A DNA stretch of 64,000 bases from Branchiostoma floridae (GCF_000003815.2 NC_049997.1:10347860-10411859), one strand, 5' to 3'. Shown: positions 30,406 to 41,906, counted from the first letter of the stretch. The notes: generated by a model from the letters alone, not told the origin. Program-made: numbers and translations.

Positions 30406-32511
30406 TAAGTACCGAAGGCATATATGTTTCCATTGCCATATTCATCCACTATTTATTGTCCCAAAGTTCGGCTTCTTTGTCAAATATAGGTCAATGGTAT
30501 AGTTTGTAAAACAGGATTCTTTTCGTAAAGAGTTACATAATGTTAGGGACAATTAGGTTTTATCATAGAAATATGAACACTGGTACTTTAACCTACTACT
30601 AGTAGTATAAAGGTTGTTTTCCCCTAATCCCCCTCTCTCTCTCGATATCCTGCTCTTCCCCCTCTCTCTCAATCTCTCTATACGTTATTTGGATATATAT
30701 CATTCAACCATAGAAAGAAACAAGTCCACAACACAGCAAATTTGGTGTTTTTTTACCAACCCTTTAATAACTTATGAAAAATCCCGCTTAGATATAGATT
30801 ATCACTCGTTAGCACCAGTTTAAGATAAAAATCGTTCATAAAACTATGCAGAATAACAACATGTGGAATGTTTGTATGAGAAGGTACTACTATACACGGA
30901 ACGTCGTTCCACGTGGTCTAAGCTAACCGTGCGATACAAATTGATATCTGTGTCGGAATTATTCAGAATACAAAATATACTGAAGAGTTTCTGTATATTT
31001 CTTGATACTATAACAGAGATCCTTGGAGCTGCCTGATACGTCTTGTGTTTGCATGTGATATACAGTTTGTAGCATACCGGAAACGTATATGTGCATCAAA
31101 GTAACACCTTAGTAACATATACATGTACATACAATACATTCCCTCGTGACATATGTTACTGCAATGTTTCACATAGTGGATTGTTTCCTCACAAATGAGG
31201 TTTGTCTGGTTTTGACGTTAAACTACATGTAAACATGTTACAAACTACTCTGTCCGTAGGAATGCTGCTACTGTACAGTATATGCTGTCTTCCTAATAAG
31301 AACTTGAAGTGAAACAGAAGTGAAACAGAAGGACTTATGTTACTCTAAAGAATTTATGAATTATCACCCAAGACACAGTGATTTTTCTTATCCTAGGCAA
31401 CTTATACAGGTCAAATAAATTATGGCCATTATAAAATTCATCGCGTAATTCTGCAAAGTGCATAAATTAAAGAAAGCGTAGCATACTGGTATGGACTTGT
31501 TTTTTTTTTAGTTTTCTTGATTCTTAAGACATTGTAGTGAATTATCTCAAATAAATAAACACTAAAATCCTTATAAGGTACAAGTAACACAAACAGACAG
31601 AAACACAGATAAAACGCACTAAAGTAACAATATCCAGACTATCCTATCAACTTAAAAAACAAAACAAATAGAAGACCCACAATAGAAAAAAAGCTATTAG
31701 CTTCATATAAAACACCAAATTACAACCAAATTATATACAATAAATGACATTTTATAAATGTATATAGACCAAAGAGCAAAATAAATACATTTCAACCTCA
31801 TTAGCAGTAGTATGACATTTTCAGAACATCGGCAAAGTTATCCGGTTATGCATTATGCATTGTGATGCAATGTTATCATAAGAAAAGGATCATTTTTTTA
31901 AGTCAAGAAATTCGATCAACATATTGCAAAATTCCATTTTATCAAGGACATGCCCTTGTATTCGTAAATAAAACATCCAGTGCATGGTGGGATCGTTTAG
32001 GGTAAAACAAAATGGCTGACCAAAAGAATTTCATGACGTCACATGCCGATGTTCTTTGACAGGAATACGCCGCAGATAATAACAAATGTTAGATAAATGG
32101 AAGTAGTAAACTAACTTGATCATAATTGCATAGTTAATGTCTCTTTTTGTACTTCTTGTGTGTGCAAATCTAGTGCTTGGAGTCACATTTACAATATTGA
32201 AATACACACCGTACTTCGCGATTCTTCGCATTCTTTTTGACAAAGTACGCCCAAAGTGTGATTGGGACATGTGCGTAATATAGCAGACTAGTATGAATTC
32301 TGAAGTACCTAAATGTTTGTTTTAATCTCTTGACAAGAGAATGCCACACAAATGACAGTGCGACCAGTGTCAAATAGGGTGTGCTAGTATTTCAATTCCC
32401 CATTTGACATTTGTTTTCGAACCAATAAAACCATTTTTACTTCTTAGAGTAGACAGAACAAAAATACACCTCTGAAAATATCTCGCCAGGACAGGTATCA
32501 AAGACACTTTT
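30406..32511. other. intergenic region between the convergent genes
   Basis: AT-rich. A CT-rich tract lies at 30630-30675. On the minus strand ATTAAA at 32321-32326 is 186 bp past the stop of the large gene and could be its poly(A) signal. No coding evidence. Confidence 0.45.
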
Positions 32512-35500
32512 CTACACGACCAATTTTTGCAGGAATTTGTCGGTGTCGAAGTAATCGGAGTCGTCGTCTCCGCCACTTTCTGCTTCTGAACTGGACACTT
32601 CTTTCAGGCGGGATTTTGCCAGCGCTTCTGGGTCGATGACCAGGGCTTCGAACTCAAACTTCATTGGCTGATCCTGCTTGTACATGGCTCCTCCCTCTTT
32701 GGGGAAACAGACGCCCCAGTCGGTACCCATGAAGGCGGTGCAGTACTTCCCGTCTTCCTTACACTCGCTGTCAGACTTGCACAGCTGCGGCGTGGTCGTC
32801 TTGACCGGGCAGATGGAGATACCGGGGAAGAAGGCCGGTGCGTTGATCTTCGGCCAGCAGATGCCCTCGTCGTCACCCAGATAGGCGGTACAGTACTCGT
32901 CGATGGCACACGCGTCTTGTTTCTTGCAGAGTTTACAGAGGGTGGACGATGCTGGCTTCTTGTCGGGCTTGTCGTCTCCTTGGCCATCAGAGTCTGGTTT
33001 GTCAACCGGCTGGAACTGGATTTCTGCGACAGGAACTTGAGCAGCGGCCACGGCTACTGGCCAGCACACGCCCTTGTCGTTGCCGAGGTAGGCGGTGCAG
33101 TATTCTTTCGCCTTGCAGTCGTTGTCGTTCTTGCACAGCCTGATTTCCGTGCTCGGCTTGGCGCCATCTCCGTCCCCGTCCCCGCCATCTCCGTCTCCAC
33201 CTCCGCCGAAGTAGTTACAGAAGCTCTGGCCCGGGATGGGGTTGGGAGGGCCCGGGACGCCGGCCTTGGGCCAGCACAGACCCTTGTCGCTGCCCTTGTA
33301 CGCCGTACAGTACTCGGAGCTATCGCACTCGCCGTCGGCAGAACAGAGCTTACACGCGAACGCCGAGCCCGTCACGGATGTCAGCGAACTGGCTTCGCCG
33401 ATCACGGCTACCGGCTGAGCCTGCGCTTCCAGTGCGCTCCCAGAGGGGGCGCTGCTGCCCGAGCTGCCGCTGCTTGGAATGGAGGCAAGGCGAGGGTAGC
33501 ACACGCCGGTGTCGTCTCCCTTGTAGGCCGTACAGTACTCCGTCTCCTTGTTGCAGTCCGCGACGGTCTTGCACATCCTGAAGTTGGGGGAACCGGAGCA
33601 GAGGTCGACGCCTGGGACCAGGTTTTCGGGAACCAGCGGACCCTGGTTGGGCCAACACAACCCCTGGTCCGTCCCCTTGTAGGCCGTGCAGTATTCACTG
33701 GATAGGCACTCTGCGCTGCTGGTGCACAGCTTACACCTCACCTTACCCAGTGGGGTAGAAACAGTGGCCACGGGTTGTGCTTGTGCGGGGAGAAGCAACC
33801 CGAGGTCGGGAGCGCCGTTCTTACACACGGTCTTTCCGGGGATGACGTTGAGCAGACCGAAGCCCTGCCGAGGCCAGCAGACGCCGTCGTCACTCCCGAG
33901 GTACGCTGTGCAGTAGAAGCCGCTACCGCAGACCTGGTCCGTCTTACAGAGGTTGCAGAGGGTGGAGTCGTCGTCTTGCGGCACGGGCTGGTACTGCGCG
34001 GGCGGCACGACTGCAGGAGCGTCTCCTTTCGGGATGCAGACGCCCTCCTGATGGCTGAGCGACAGGAGGAAGGTGTTACAGTACTGACCAACGGGACAGT
34101 CCCGGTCACCGTTGCACCTCTTGGCGGAGTCTGCCGTCATCTGCTTGCAGATGGTTGAGCCAGGCACCTTCGGGGGCGTGGGTCCGCCTTGCCGAGGCCA
34201 GCACAAGCCGTCATCGCTGCCCAGATAGGCGGTACAGTAGTCCTGGGAATGACAGTCGTTGTCGTCCTTGCAGACAGTACAGATGACGTTTCCATTCCCG
34301 GGATCGCTGGATTGACGGAGATGTCCCGTGGCGTCGTCGGCAGCAGAGCGAAGTCCGGTGTTCATGGGCATGCACACGCCGTAGTTGTAATTCCCCATCT
34401 CAGTCCAGGCTCCGTGCAGACAGACTTCACCGAACCCGCACTGGTTGTCCTGGGAACAGTACTTGATGCTCTCGGCTTGGTTTCCTGCCGAGCGCGGGTC
34501 GCTGCTCTGCGGGAGGATCATGAGGTTGCCTCCGCCGGCGTGTCCGGTCAGTGACGGTCGCCAGTCCTTCGGCATGCACACCCCGTAGTCAAACCTGCCA
34601 AACTGCGTCCACTCGCCCCTCACGCACTTGCCTCCGACGGGGCAGTCGTTGTTGCCCTTGCAGTAGATGACTTTGGACGGGCCCTGGGACGGATCAGTCC
34701 CCATGGCACCTGGATCCATGTTTGCCGCGGCCAGGGGTTGGTTGATGAACATGGGGAGACAACGTCCGTCAGGGGAGCAGTACTCGCCGGTGCGGCACTC
34801 TGCGAAGGAGGAACAGCGGGCGTGGGCGACGTTGACGGGCGGGTTTTGTGCGGAAGGCGGCTGAGGGATGGCCTGCTGTCCGGGTACCCTCGGCATGCAG
34901 ACCCCGTAGTCGAACGAGCCGAACTTCTTCCAACTCTCGGGCCTCATCAAGCAGTACTCGCCAACGGTGCACTCAGTGCTGGACTTACAGTAGTGGACCC
35001 TTGGCTGGGCCTGTGGCACCGGCTGGGCCTGTGGGGCGGCTGCGACCTGACCGGATGCCATCTGCTGGTTGGAGAACATGGACTTACAAAGACCCTCGTA
35101 CGAGCAGTACTCGTCCTGGGGACACTGCGAGCTCATGGTGCATGGTGTCATCGCCGCCGGCCTTCTGGGCATGCACACGCCATAGTCGAACTTCCCAAAC
35201 AGACCCTCCCAAGCGCCGAAGAGACAGTACTGTCCGCTGGGACACTCGATGTCGGAGTGGCAGTAGATGATGGAGTTAGGATCTCCCATCTCAGGGAGGG
35301 CGTTTCCGACGGCTAAGGTTTGTCTCTCGTACGGGTCGGCGCCCTGACGATGTTGGACCTCTGTCGGTTCGGATTGGAAGTGCACTGGGAAGTTGTCCGG
35401 TCCGTACTTGTATCCCTTGGGCATGCACACGCCGTAGTCAAGGTAACCGAGGTTGGTCATCCACTCCTCATTCAGGCAGAACTCGCCCGAGGAGCACTCA

Positions 35501-35904
35501 TCGTTGGTGCTGCAGTACTGAACGACTTTGCTAGGGGCGCTCCTGTGCTGTGGCGGTTCGGCGAATTCGGTGAAGTCGAACTTGCTGTCCGGGTAGAGGC
35601 AGATTCCGGAGGCAAGCTTGCTCACCCATTTACACACGCCCCCTGTGGGACACTCCTTGTCGTAGTAACAGTAGTAAAGGTTATACCGACCGGGCTCTCC
35701 GGGAGACATGAGGTTCGTGACGAACGCAGGAGGGTTGCTCTCGCCGCGAGTCGGGGTCTTCGGGACGCAGATGCGGGGGAAGTCGCCGTCCACTTGGTAC
35801 CAGGATGTCGCCGAGCACTTGAAGTTATGACCGCACTCTTGGTCTTCTTTGCACGGGACGAACGGGCTCTGGGTGTCGGTCCATCCGTCAAGGGACAGGC
35901 GTTC
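32512..35904 (-). CDS. 3.4-kb exon carrying all 18 modules
   Basis: The acceptor CTTCTTTATCAG precedes GAA at 35904, and the frame is open to TAG at 32512-32514. GC content and codon use are clearly above the flanks. Modules 10-18 form a higher-order A/B repeat: A modules begin CxLC or CTVC and end with PG-x-x-x-C, B modules have four cysteines only. Long antisense frames inside this exon are by-products of its composition. Confidence 0.9.
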   Translation of the reverse strand, partial: ERLSLDGWTDTQSPFVPCKEDQECGHNFKCSATSWYQVDGDFPRICVPKTPTRGESNPPAFVTNLMSPGEPGRYNLYYCYYDKECPTGGVCKWVSKLASGICLYPDSKFDFTEFAEPPQHRSAPSKVVQYCSTNDECSSGEFCLNEEWMTNLGYLDYGVCMPKGYKYGPDNFPVHFQSEPTEVQHRQGADPYERQTLAVGNALPEMGDPNSIIYCHSDIECPSGQYCLFGAWEGLFGKFDYGVCMPRRPAAMTPCTMSSQCPQDEYCSYEGLCKSMFSNQQMASGQVAAAPQAQPVPQAQPRVHYCKSSTECTVGEYCLMRPESWKKFGSFDYGVCMPRVPGQQAIPQPPSAQNPPVNVAHARCSSFAECRTGEYCSPDGRCLPMFINQPLAAANMDPGAMGTDPSQGPSKVIYCKGNNDCPVGGKCVRGEWTQFGRFDYGVCMPKDWRPSLTGHAGGGNLMILPQSSDPRSAGNQAESIKYCSQDNQCGFGEVCLHGAWTEMGNYNYGVCMPMNTGLRSAADDATGHLRQSSDPGNGNVICTVCKDDNDCHSQDYCTAYLGSDDGLCWPRQGGPTPPKVPGSTICKQMTADSAKRCNGDRDCPVGQYCNTFLLSLSHQEGVCIPKGDAPAVVPPAQYQPVPQDDDSTLCNLCKTDQVCGSGFYCTAYLGSDDGVCWPRQGFGLLNVIPGKTVCKNGAPDLGLLLPAQAQPVATVSTPLGKVRCKLCTSSAECLSSEYCTAYKGTDQGLCWPNQGPLVPENLVPGVDLCSGSPNFRMCKTVADCNKETEYCTAYKGDDTGVCYPRLASIPSSGSSGSSAPSGSALEAQAQPVAVIGEASSLTSVTGSAFACKLCSADGECDSSEYCTAYKGSDKGLCWPKAGVPGPPNPIPGQSFCNYFGGGGDGDGGDGDGDGAKPSTEIRLCKNDNDCKAKEYCTAYLGNDKGVCWPVAVAAAQVPVAEIQFQPVDKPDSDGQGDDKPDKKPASSTLCKLCKKQDACAIDEYCTAYLGDDEGICWPKINAPAFFPGISICPVKTTTPQLCKSDSECKEDGKYCTAFMGTDWGVCFPKEGGAMYKQDQPMKFEFEALVIDPEALAKSRLKEVSSSEAESGGDDDSDYFDTDKFLQKLVV

Positions 35905-37703
35905 CTGATAAAGAAGCGAGAAGAAGTTAAACTAGATCTGTGATACTTTCATATACATGTTTTTGTCTTTGTTGTGACCTGTACTATAAAGCTCGGTCGG
36001 GCAAAAATGTATAATAGAGGTCTTCATTCATTCAATATTTAACAACAGCAAAATGTATTCTAAGTTTCACTCCGCAAGAATGTACACAGGAACGAGTAGA
36101 GTGGTGTCCTCTATTAAGGCACGTAAGATGGACTTTTTCACCGTTTCAAACTTTCTAGCCTAAAGAAAGACAAGATCTTAATAAATTGATCTCGTTTCTC
36201 GACATACTAGTAAAACGCATACAGGGACGAGTAGCGTGCACATGTCATCTATCCAGGCTCATCAACTGTTCAAACTTTCTAGACCAAAGACCAGATCAGC
36301 ATATTAATAATTGACGTCGTTGCTCAACACAATGTCAGAATGTGCATATAGATATAGGTACAGGTAGAGTGTCAACTGTTTGTGAAAAATATTCTTTGGT
36401 AGAAGGGCCAGGTTAACATCTTGTGCAGCTGCATTGATGGACTACATTGACGAACAACAACACTTACTATACATTTTGTCCTGCCCGCAAAAATATTAAG
36501 AACGATATTTGAAAATATCATCGGAATTTGTTCGTTACTGACACATGTCAATCAGAACCTATCCTCCATTGTGTAAGACCTATTTTTAAAGTATTTCCTG
36601 AAGGCGATCGCGTGACTTGTGAGCCGACCCCCAGGACCCGGTCCCGACAATGTGTCGGATTTGTTACTAGCATGATTTATGACCTATCAATCAGAATAAA
36701 ACTCTCCTGCCCGCAGCTGGACACAAAAGAGGGAAATATGTGACACTAGCAGCTTGCCGCTGGTAAAACTATCACATTTCAGACAGCCGGGGCATTAAAA
36801 GATTCAAAACATTGCAATATAAAGCTTCCGGTGTTGCTCATAACAATATATGACAAGCCACGCCTTATCATTGTTTAGAATTCCTATGACATGATCAAAT
36901 GATGGATTAAAAAGTAATTATGATACATGCTGACAAAGGTTGATACGCAGCAATTAATAATGAGTCTGAGTCTAATTAGCGTCTCTCAATAATTGCCATG
37001 AAATTATCGTCATTGAGGGACGAAATTGCTCGATTCTATTAAGATCTTGGACATAGATTGTGGTTTAACAATTGTCTCCATAGCTTGCGGAATCCAAGGA
37101 GTAGACATCTCTAGTCTTATCACAACCATTTGCATCTGAGTGTTTAAAATCTTGAAAGCCTTTAATAGCTAAGGTAAGATTCTTTTATCAAGGCACTAAG
37201 TGCTTCTAGTGGATTCTATCATTAAAAGGGTTAAAGTATGCAGAGATAATGGCAGCATGCTCTGAAGAAGTTAATCTCAAATTGTTGTAGCTTGAAGATG
37301 TTCAGAGCACTCAAAGAAGTTGACCAAAGTCTTCTTCGTTACACAACCTTACTTGAATTCTTTAGTAAACGTTTCGATGACATCTGTCACCTTCATCAGT
37401 ACAAAATGAAGCAAATACTACCTGTGCGATATGAACTAGATAGAGGCAGTGCAATCCGAACTTAACCTTTATACTGATGATGGCGAAAGATGGTCGTCGA
37501 AACGTTTACTGAAGAATTCAAGGAATGTTGTGTAACGAAGAAGACTTTGTCCAATTGATCTACCAACCTGATGAAACTATTTAATGCTCTAAAGAAGTTA
37601 TTTAGATACTCACATTATGAAGAATCGTAGGGGCGCCAAGTGCGCAGTCTCCAACAACCATCAGGATCAGGATACCACACAGCATCATGGGATTGACCGC
37701 CAT
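32512..37703 (-). CDS. secreted protein of about 1160 residues with 18 four-cysteine modules
   Basis: The coding exons are 37614-37703 (30 residues, signal peptide) and 32512-35904 (1130 residues, stop TAG), joined in phase 0. Eighteen modules of the form C-x-x-D-x-E/D-C-x(4)-Y-C-x(n)-G-V-C-x-P follow one another. Modules up to about residue 570 favour a W...G.FDYGVCMP ending. Later ones favour EYCTAY-G-D-GVCWP and often add a leading CKLC and a trailing VPG..C. Linkers are Pro/Gln/Ala-rich. The last 60 residues are acidic with no cysteine. The module is that of the convergent plus-strand gene. It resembles part of the Dickkopf N-terminal domain, but no Dickkopf colipase domain is seen. Extracellular scaffold or ligand-binding roles are guesses. 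An intact frame over 3.4 kb strongly supports a functional gene. Confidence 0.88.
35905..37613 (-). other. intron between the two coding exons of the large gene
   Basis: AT-rich intron of 1.7 kb. Apart from the palindrome at 37326-37551 nothing is recognised. A frame at 36528-36743 has no domain. Confidence 0.5.
37326..37551. mobile_element. 226-bp inverted-repeat element in the intron
   Basis: AAAGTCTTCTTCGTTACACA and AGTAAACGTTTCGATGAC on the left mirror TCGTCGAAACGTTTACTG and TGTGTAACGAAGAAGACTTT on the right, with about 80 bp between. The ends lack a clear target duplication. It is a MITE-like foldback. Confidence 0.75.
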
Positions 37704-37720
37704 TTTGAGGACCAGTAGCC
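37614..37720 (-). CDS. signal-peptide exon of the large module protein
   Basis: The acceptor (CTTTTTTTTGTACTTGTAG) places the exon start at 37720. ATG is at 37703 after a 17-base leader, and the donor AAT|GTGAGT ends it at 37614. The peptide MAVNPMMLCGILILMVVGDC then ALGAPTILHN has a hydrophobic core and a likely cleavage near ALG. The acceptor before the ATG shows that at least one untranslated exon lies further upstream. Confidence 0.85.
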
Positions 37721-38104
37721 CTACAAGTACAAAAAAAAGCAGGTTGACTTTAGTTAACCATTTTTCACACTTCTAGCTTGTCTACATTACACTTATTTTG
37801 CAAATTTCACACATTTAGCATTCTAGAAGGAAGACGGTTCAGATTTAAGATCTAAATCGAAGATGATCATCTAAGATGTGAGGCTTGTCACTTGGGCGGA
37901 ACCGTTCTTTTGTCAGTGATTGACAGCTTGTTTATACGAGTTACATTATTCTCTATGAATAAGCTCTACAATGTTTGGTGCCATAAATGAAGAGACAACT
38001 TAAAATCCGGTCTGTTACATTTTCCATAATCCTCGCTCGTAAAAAGGAGAAAACAAAGATCATTGACTTGTGCCTATAATTCCTAGGTTCCTAGGTTGGA
38101 CTGC

Positions 38105-38410
38105 TTAGAGGAAGGGAATAGTATCTAGGGAAGAAGGAAGCTCGATCACTGATCACACGACCACAAGTTCCTTAAAAAACAACTACCCACCTGTGCTTAT
38201 TTTACGAAATATTTGGAGGAAGGAAACGATATCTAATGCAGAAGGAAGCTCGACCACTGTGACATCTATCACACGACCACAAGTTCCTTTAAAAACCACT
38301 ACTTACCTGTACTTATCTTAAGAACTGTTTGGAGGAAGGAAGCTCGACCATTATGACAATGACTACACGGCCACAAGTTCCTCTAAAACCACTACCCACC
38401 TGTACGCTAC
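38105..38410 (-). repeat. three tandem copies, each with a minus-strand splice-donor-like site
   Basis: Units share GGAGGAAGGAA, GAAGGAAGCTCGA(T/C)CA, ACACGACCACAAGTTCC and AAAACnACTACCCACCTGT. On the minus strand each unit ends an exon-like stretch with CACAG|GTGGGT (38191), TACAG|GTAAGT (38307) or TACAG|GTGGGT (38400). They lie 470-700 bp upstream of the acceptor at 37720 and could be alternative 5' untranslated exons of the large gene. Confidence 0.6.
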
Positions 38411-38611
38411 CTGTATATCCTAACTCGTACCTGGTCTTATGTAGACCTGCTGTTTATGACCCACCTATTGTTATCCAGGGATTACCAAAAGCCACATTGA
38501 ATAGAATATCTATCCCCCTACGGGTGCTGGGCGTCGTCTGCTCATGTGTGATTTGTGCGCTCGGCTAATGCGGACACAATGTTCTATTATATGGTTTGAA
38601 GAGCAGACAAA

Positions 38612-38968
38612 TTATTCATGTGGTCAGGGAGAAGGGGAGGTCTATTCTTACTAGTTACTGTTGAGATGTAACGTTACAGGTATGAGTTTGTGTGATAGGA
38701 ACAGCTTAGAATACTCCAAAGTTGAAGCACTCAAGCTTGTGAGTAAGAGTCGATCACAGTTTTCTTTAGCTTGGCAAGGTAGAGCTATTTCATGTGGTCA
38801 GGGAAGGGGAGGTCTATTTTTTTACTATTTCCTGTTGAGGCGTACAGGTATGAGTTGGTGCGATAACAACAGCTTAGAATACTCCTGATTTGAATCATTC
38901 AAGCTTGTGAAATAAGGTCTGAGCGTATGGCTTTTATTTTACCTTGGCAAGGTAGAGCTATTTTGTAT
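38612..38968. repeat. tandem duplication, period about 175 bp
   Basis: TTCATGTGGTCAGGGA, AGGTATGAGTTnGTGnGATA and AACAGCTTAGAATACTCC occur twice, and GGCAAGGTAGAGCTATTT closes both units. Confidence 0.85.
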
Positions 38969-39319
38969 GCACTATGGAACACCTAGGGTATGGATCAGTG
39001 GTTGTTGACAATTTGGAAGCCTGCCAGAGGTGATTTCCCCAAATCCTACATAGGAGGAGGGGCGTGATTCCCAAAGCGCACCAAGAGGGTTCTATTCAAC
39101 ACCTGAATAGAACCTCCTCGACCAAACAAAAAGTTTTTCGCCCAAAAGGTAAGATCCTAAGTGTCCAGACATTCGCACCACGTCGTGTGTGTCTTGTTCT
39201 TGTGAACAGGTATGGTGGGAAAATCAGCGTTGCGTATCGGGGTAGGTAATTTTATGACCCCAAATATGACCATGGGGACACCATTATCTGTAAACTTTAT
39301 GTGACCATTTTTTCTAGTC

Positions 39320-40220
39320 ATTCTCTTCTGTGTGTAGCACTGAAGTTGTGCAAGACAATAAAGTTCTGAAGAACATTGTTGCCAGCGTGAACAATACAAA
39401 CACATGGGTCTCCAAAACCTGATTAACTGTCAGTGTTCTATATGCATTAGGCACCAGTGTATCAATCACACAAATTACATGCAATCACTTATCTCTTAAC
39501 TATGCGGCCGTTTAGCCGTTGACCTCTGCACATAGCACAGAATTTGTACAAAGATACTGTTGCTAACGACCCCGATACAAACCTATGGACCTCCCAACAT
39601 AGCTGAATAATTGGCAGTGTTCTAAATGTATTCAGACAGACCAGTGTTTTAGTCACACGAAAATTACACTCAATCAACAATTAACAATATGGATGTTTAG
39701 CCATTTACCTCTGTATGTAGCACTGAATGTGTACAAAGATACTGTTGCCAACCAGTCCGATACAAACCTAGGGACCTCCCAACAAAACTGATTAATTGGC
39801 AGTGTTCTAAATGTATTCAGGGAGACCAGTGTTTTAGTCACACGAAAATTATACTCAATCGCTTTTAACAATATGGATGTTTAGCCATTTACCTCTGTAT
39901 GTATGTGTACAAATATACTGTTGCCAACGAGTCCAATACAAACCTAGGGGCCTTCCAACCTGATTAATTGGTAGTGTTCTAAATGTATTCAGAGAGACCA
40001 GTGTTTTAGTCACACCAAAATTATACTCAACCACTTTAACTATTTGGATGCTTAGCCATTTACCTCTGTATGTAGCACTGAATGTGTACAAAGATACCGT
40101 TGCCAACGAGTCCGATACAAACCTAGTGGCCTTCCAACCTGATTAAATGGCTGTGTTCTAAATGTATTCAGACTTGTGTTTTAGTCTCTGTGTTCTAGAT
40201 GTATTCAGACACACCAGCGT
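39320..40220. repeat. tandem array, period about 170-190 bp, five copies
   Basis: Each unit has TTTAGCCATTTACCTCTGT, GTACAAAGATACTGTTGCCA, CCGATACAAACCTA and GTGTTCTAAATGTATTCAG. Copies start near 39330, 39505, 39695, 39880 and 40050. The first is the most diverged. Short open frames on the minus strand recur once per copy and are not genes. Confidence 0.85.
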
Positions 40221-40524
40221 TTCAGTCAGACGAAAATTAGAGCCTACCACCTGTGGAACGACAGGAATTCCGCCATGTCTGTGGCGCTAGTGAAGGTGAG
40301 AGCGGTAGGGGACACCAACTGTTGTCACTAGAACAATGTTATCTGTGCCCACACACGCTCTGGGCTATGTCTTAATGTGCCGCAACAATGGGTCCTGGAA
40401 TGTCCGTCTGGAGACATCCGCACAAGGCGACACAGGGGACATCTTCTGCACTGGTCTAGAACTTATTTAACACTTTGGTGTCAGTTCTTGCAATTGGCTA
40501 ATGTTCCGGTATTATTTGAAATAT

Positions 40525-40741
40525 TTTAGGTGCAGTCAAACCAGAATTTTCTCTGCACGAGGACCACCTGGCCAATTTTCAGGAGACATCCGTACAAGGT
40601 GACACAGGGGTCTTCTCCACTGGTCTAGAACTTTTGTTCTCTTTTGTTCACTTTTGTTTCAGTTGTTGGAAGTGGCTGATATTCCGGAATTATTACTTTC
40701 GCCAAGAAGGTTATATTTTGGGTAGCACTTGTGTGTGTGTT

Positions 40742-40783
<42 letters not shown>

Positions 40784-41015
40784 CCTGGATAGGTCTTCTT
40801 GCTGAGACCTTAAAACGATCAAATTTTGGGGTCCCTAGAGGCTTGTCTGATATATTTTTGGAGATGCAGTTAAACCTGTACTAATAACCACCTCTGTAGG
40901 AGGACCACCTGGCCATTTTAAGGTCTTATTTCTCATTGCTCAAGCATGAATGGTCCTGTTTATAGCGACCACCTGTCCATGGTGACCATTGCCACAAATA
41001 GGTCTGACTGTACGT
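40525..41015. repeat. degenerate CAGTCAAACC-type MITEs and (GT)n
   Basis: GTGCAGTCAAACCAG near 40531 and GCAGTTAAACCTGT near 40866, with GGACCACCTGGCCA motifs and a closing GGTCTGACTGTA near 41003, resemble the element at 2300-2477. A GT microsatellite occupies about 40729-40782. Confidence 0.55.
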
Positions 41016-41554
41016 TTGGTAGACATTAGGCCTATAGGGGGCACTGATTTATAGAACCAATTGAGCCACAGATAGGGTGAAATCTTGCCGGCTTAACCTC
41101 TAGTGTATATCAAAAGAGACATCGCACCTTAATTTATAGGGCATCTTCAAATTCCAAACAGACAACTATCCCTAATCAGAGATAATGTGAGGAACAGATA
41201 CAAGAGAATATTTCAGTTCACAAATCTTTGCACCTTAGAATCGTGCCCATTGTTCGGAGTCGCACCTCAGGACATGCCGAAATGTGCATCACATAGCTGA
41301 GATGTTTACCGCACAACATGCACACAAGGATGGGTCCTTTCAGTTCGTGTTGTACAAACGAGAACACACAAATGCTAAAACAAGCTTGGAAACTGTAGAT
41401 GTAGTTTGTGTGCTAAAACAGTCATCCATCCATGAACGAAACAGTGCAATCCAGGACTAAAACATCTCACCTGCCACTTTGTAGAAAAGGTATAAAGCGA
41501 TGCAAAAAAAGATACAGAAAACACGTTTGGAGTAACCGATGTCATACGAGTAAT

Positions 41555-41906
41555 GATATTCAAGCTCAACAGCATAAAGTTGGACAGACTCCAACCAGGA
41601 TCCACACATAGCTACAGGTGTAACGTACGATACAAAAGGTGTGCAAAACATCAATCAACATACCTGGGCAGGTCTAAAGAATCAGCAGTTACAAATGTCC
41701 ACTGGAAGATCTCAGAAGAAGACGTCTTTCAAGTTTAACAGTATAATGCTGGAAAAACTCTAACCAAGATTCACGCATAACTACAGGTGTAACGTACAAT
41801 AGAAAGGTGTGAAAAACAACAATCAACATACCTGGGAAGGTCGAAGAAATCAGCAGTTACAAATGTTCACTGGAAGATCTCCAAAGAAGACGTCTTTGTC
41901 GTCCAC
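41555..41906 (-). repeat. two-copy duplication with exon-like edges on the minus strand
   Basis: The two units share CTACAGGTGTAACGTACnATA, AATCAACATACCTGG, AATCAGCAGTTACAAATGT and GAAGACGTCTTT. The right unit on the minus strand has TATCCAG| at 41906 and CCCAG|GTATGT at 41832, a 75-base exon candidate with stops in all frames, so it would be untranslated. The left unit keeps only the donor (41664). Confidence 0.6.

Noticed and set aside
32917-35943. Long plus-strand frames (262, 207, 192 codons and others)
   Set aside because: They lie antisense to the 3.4-kb module exon. The minus strand has the conserved repeating cysteine pattern, and the plus-strand frames have none and arise from GC-rich codon bias.
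39489-40106. three similar minus-strand frames of 63-83 codons, at first resembling a small gene family
   Set aside because: They are the same phase of the 170-190 bp tandem array. Differences between copies include indels that shift frame.
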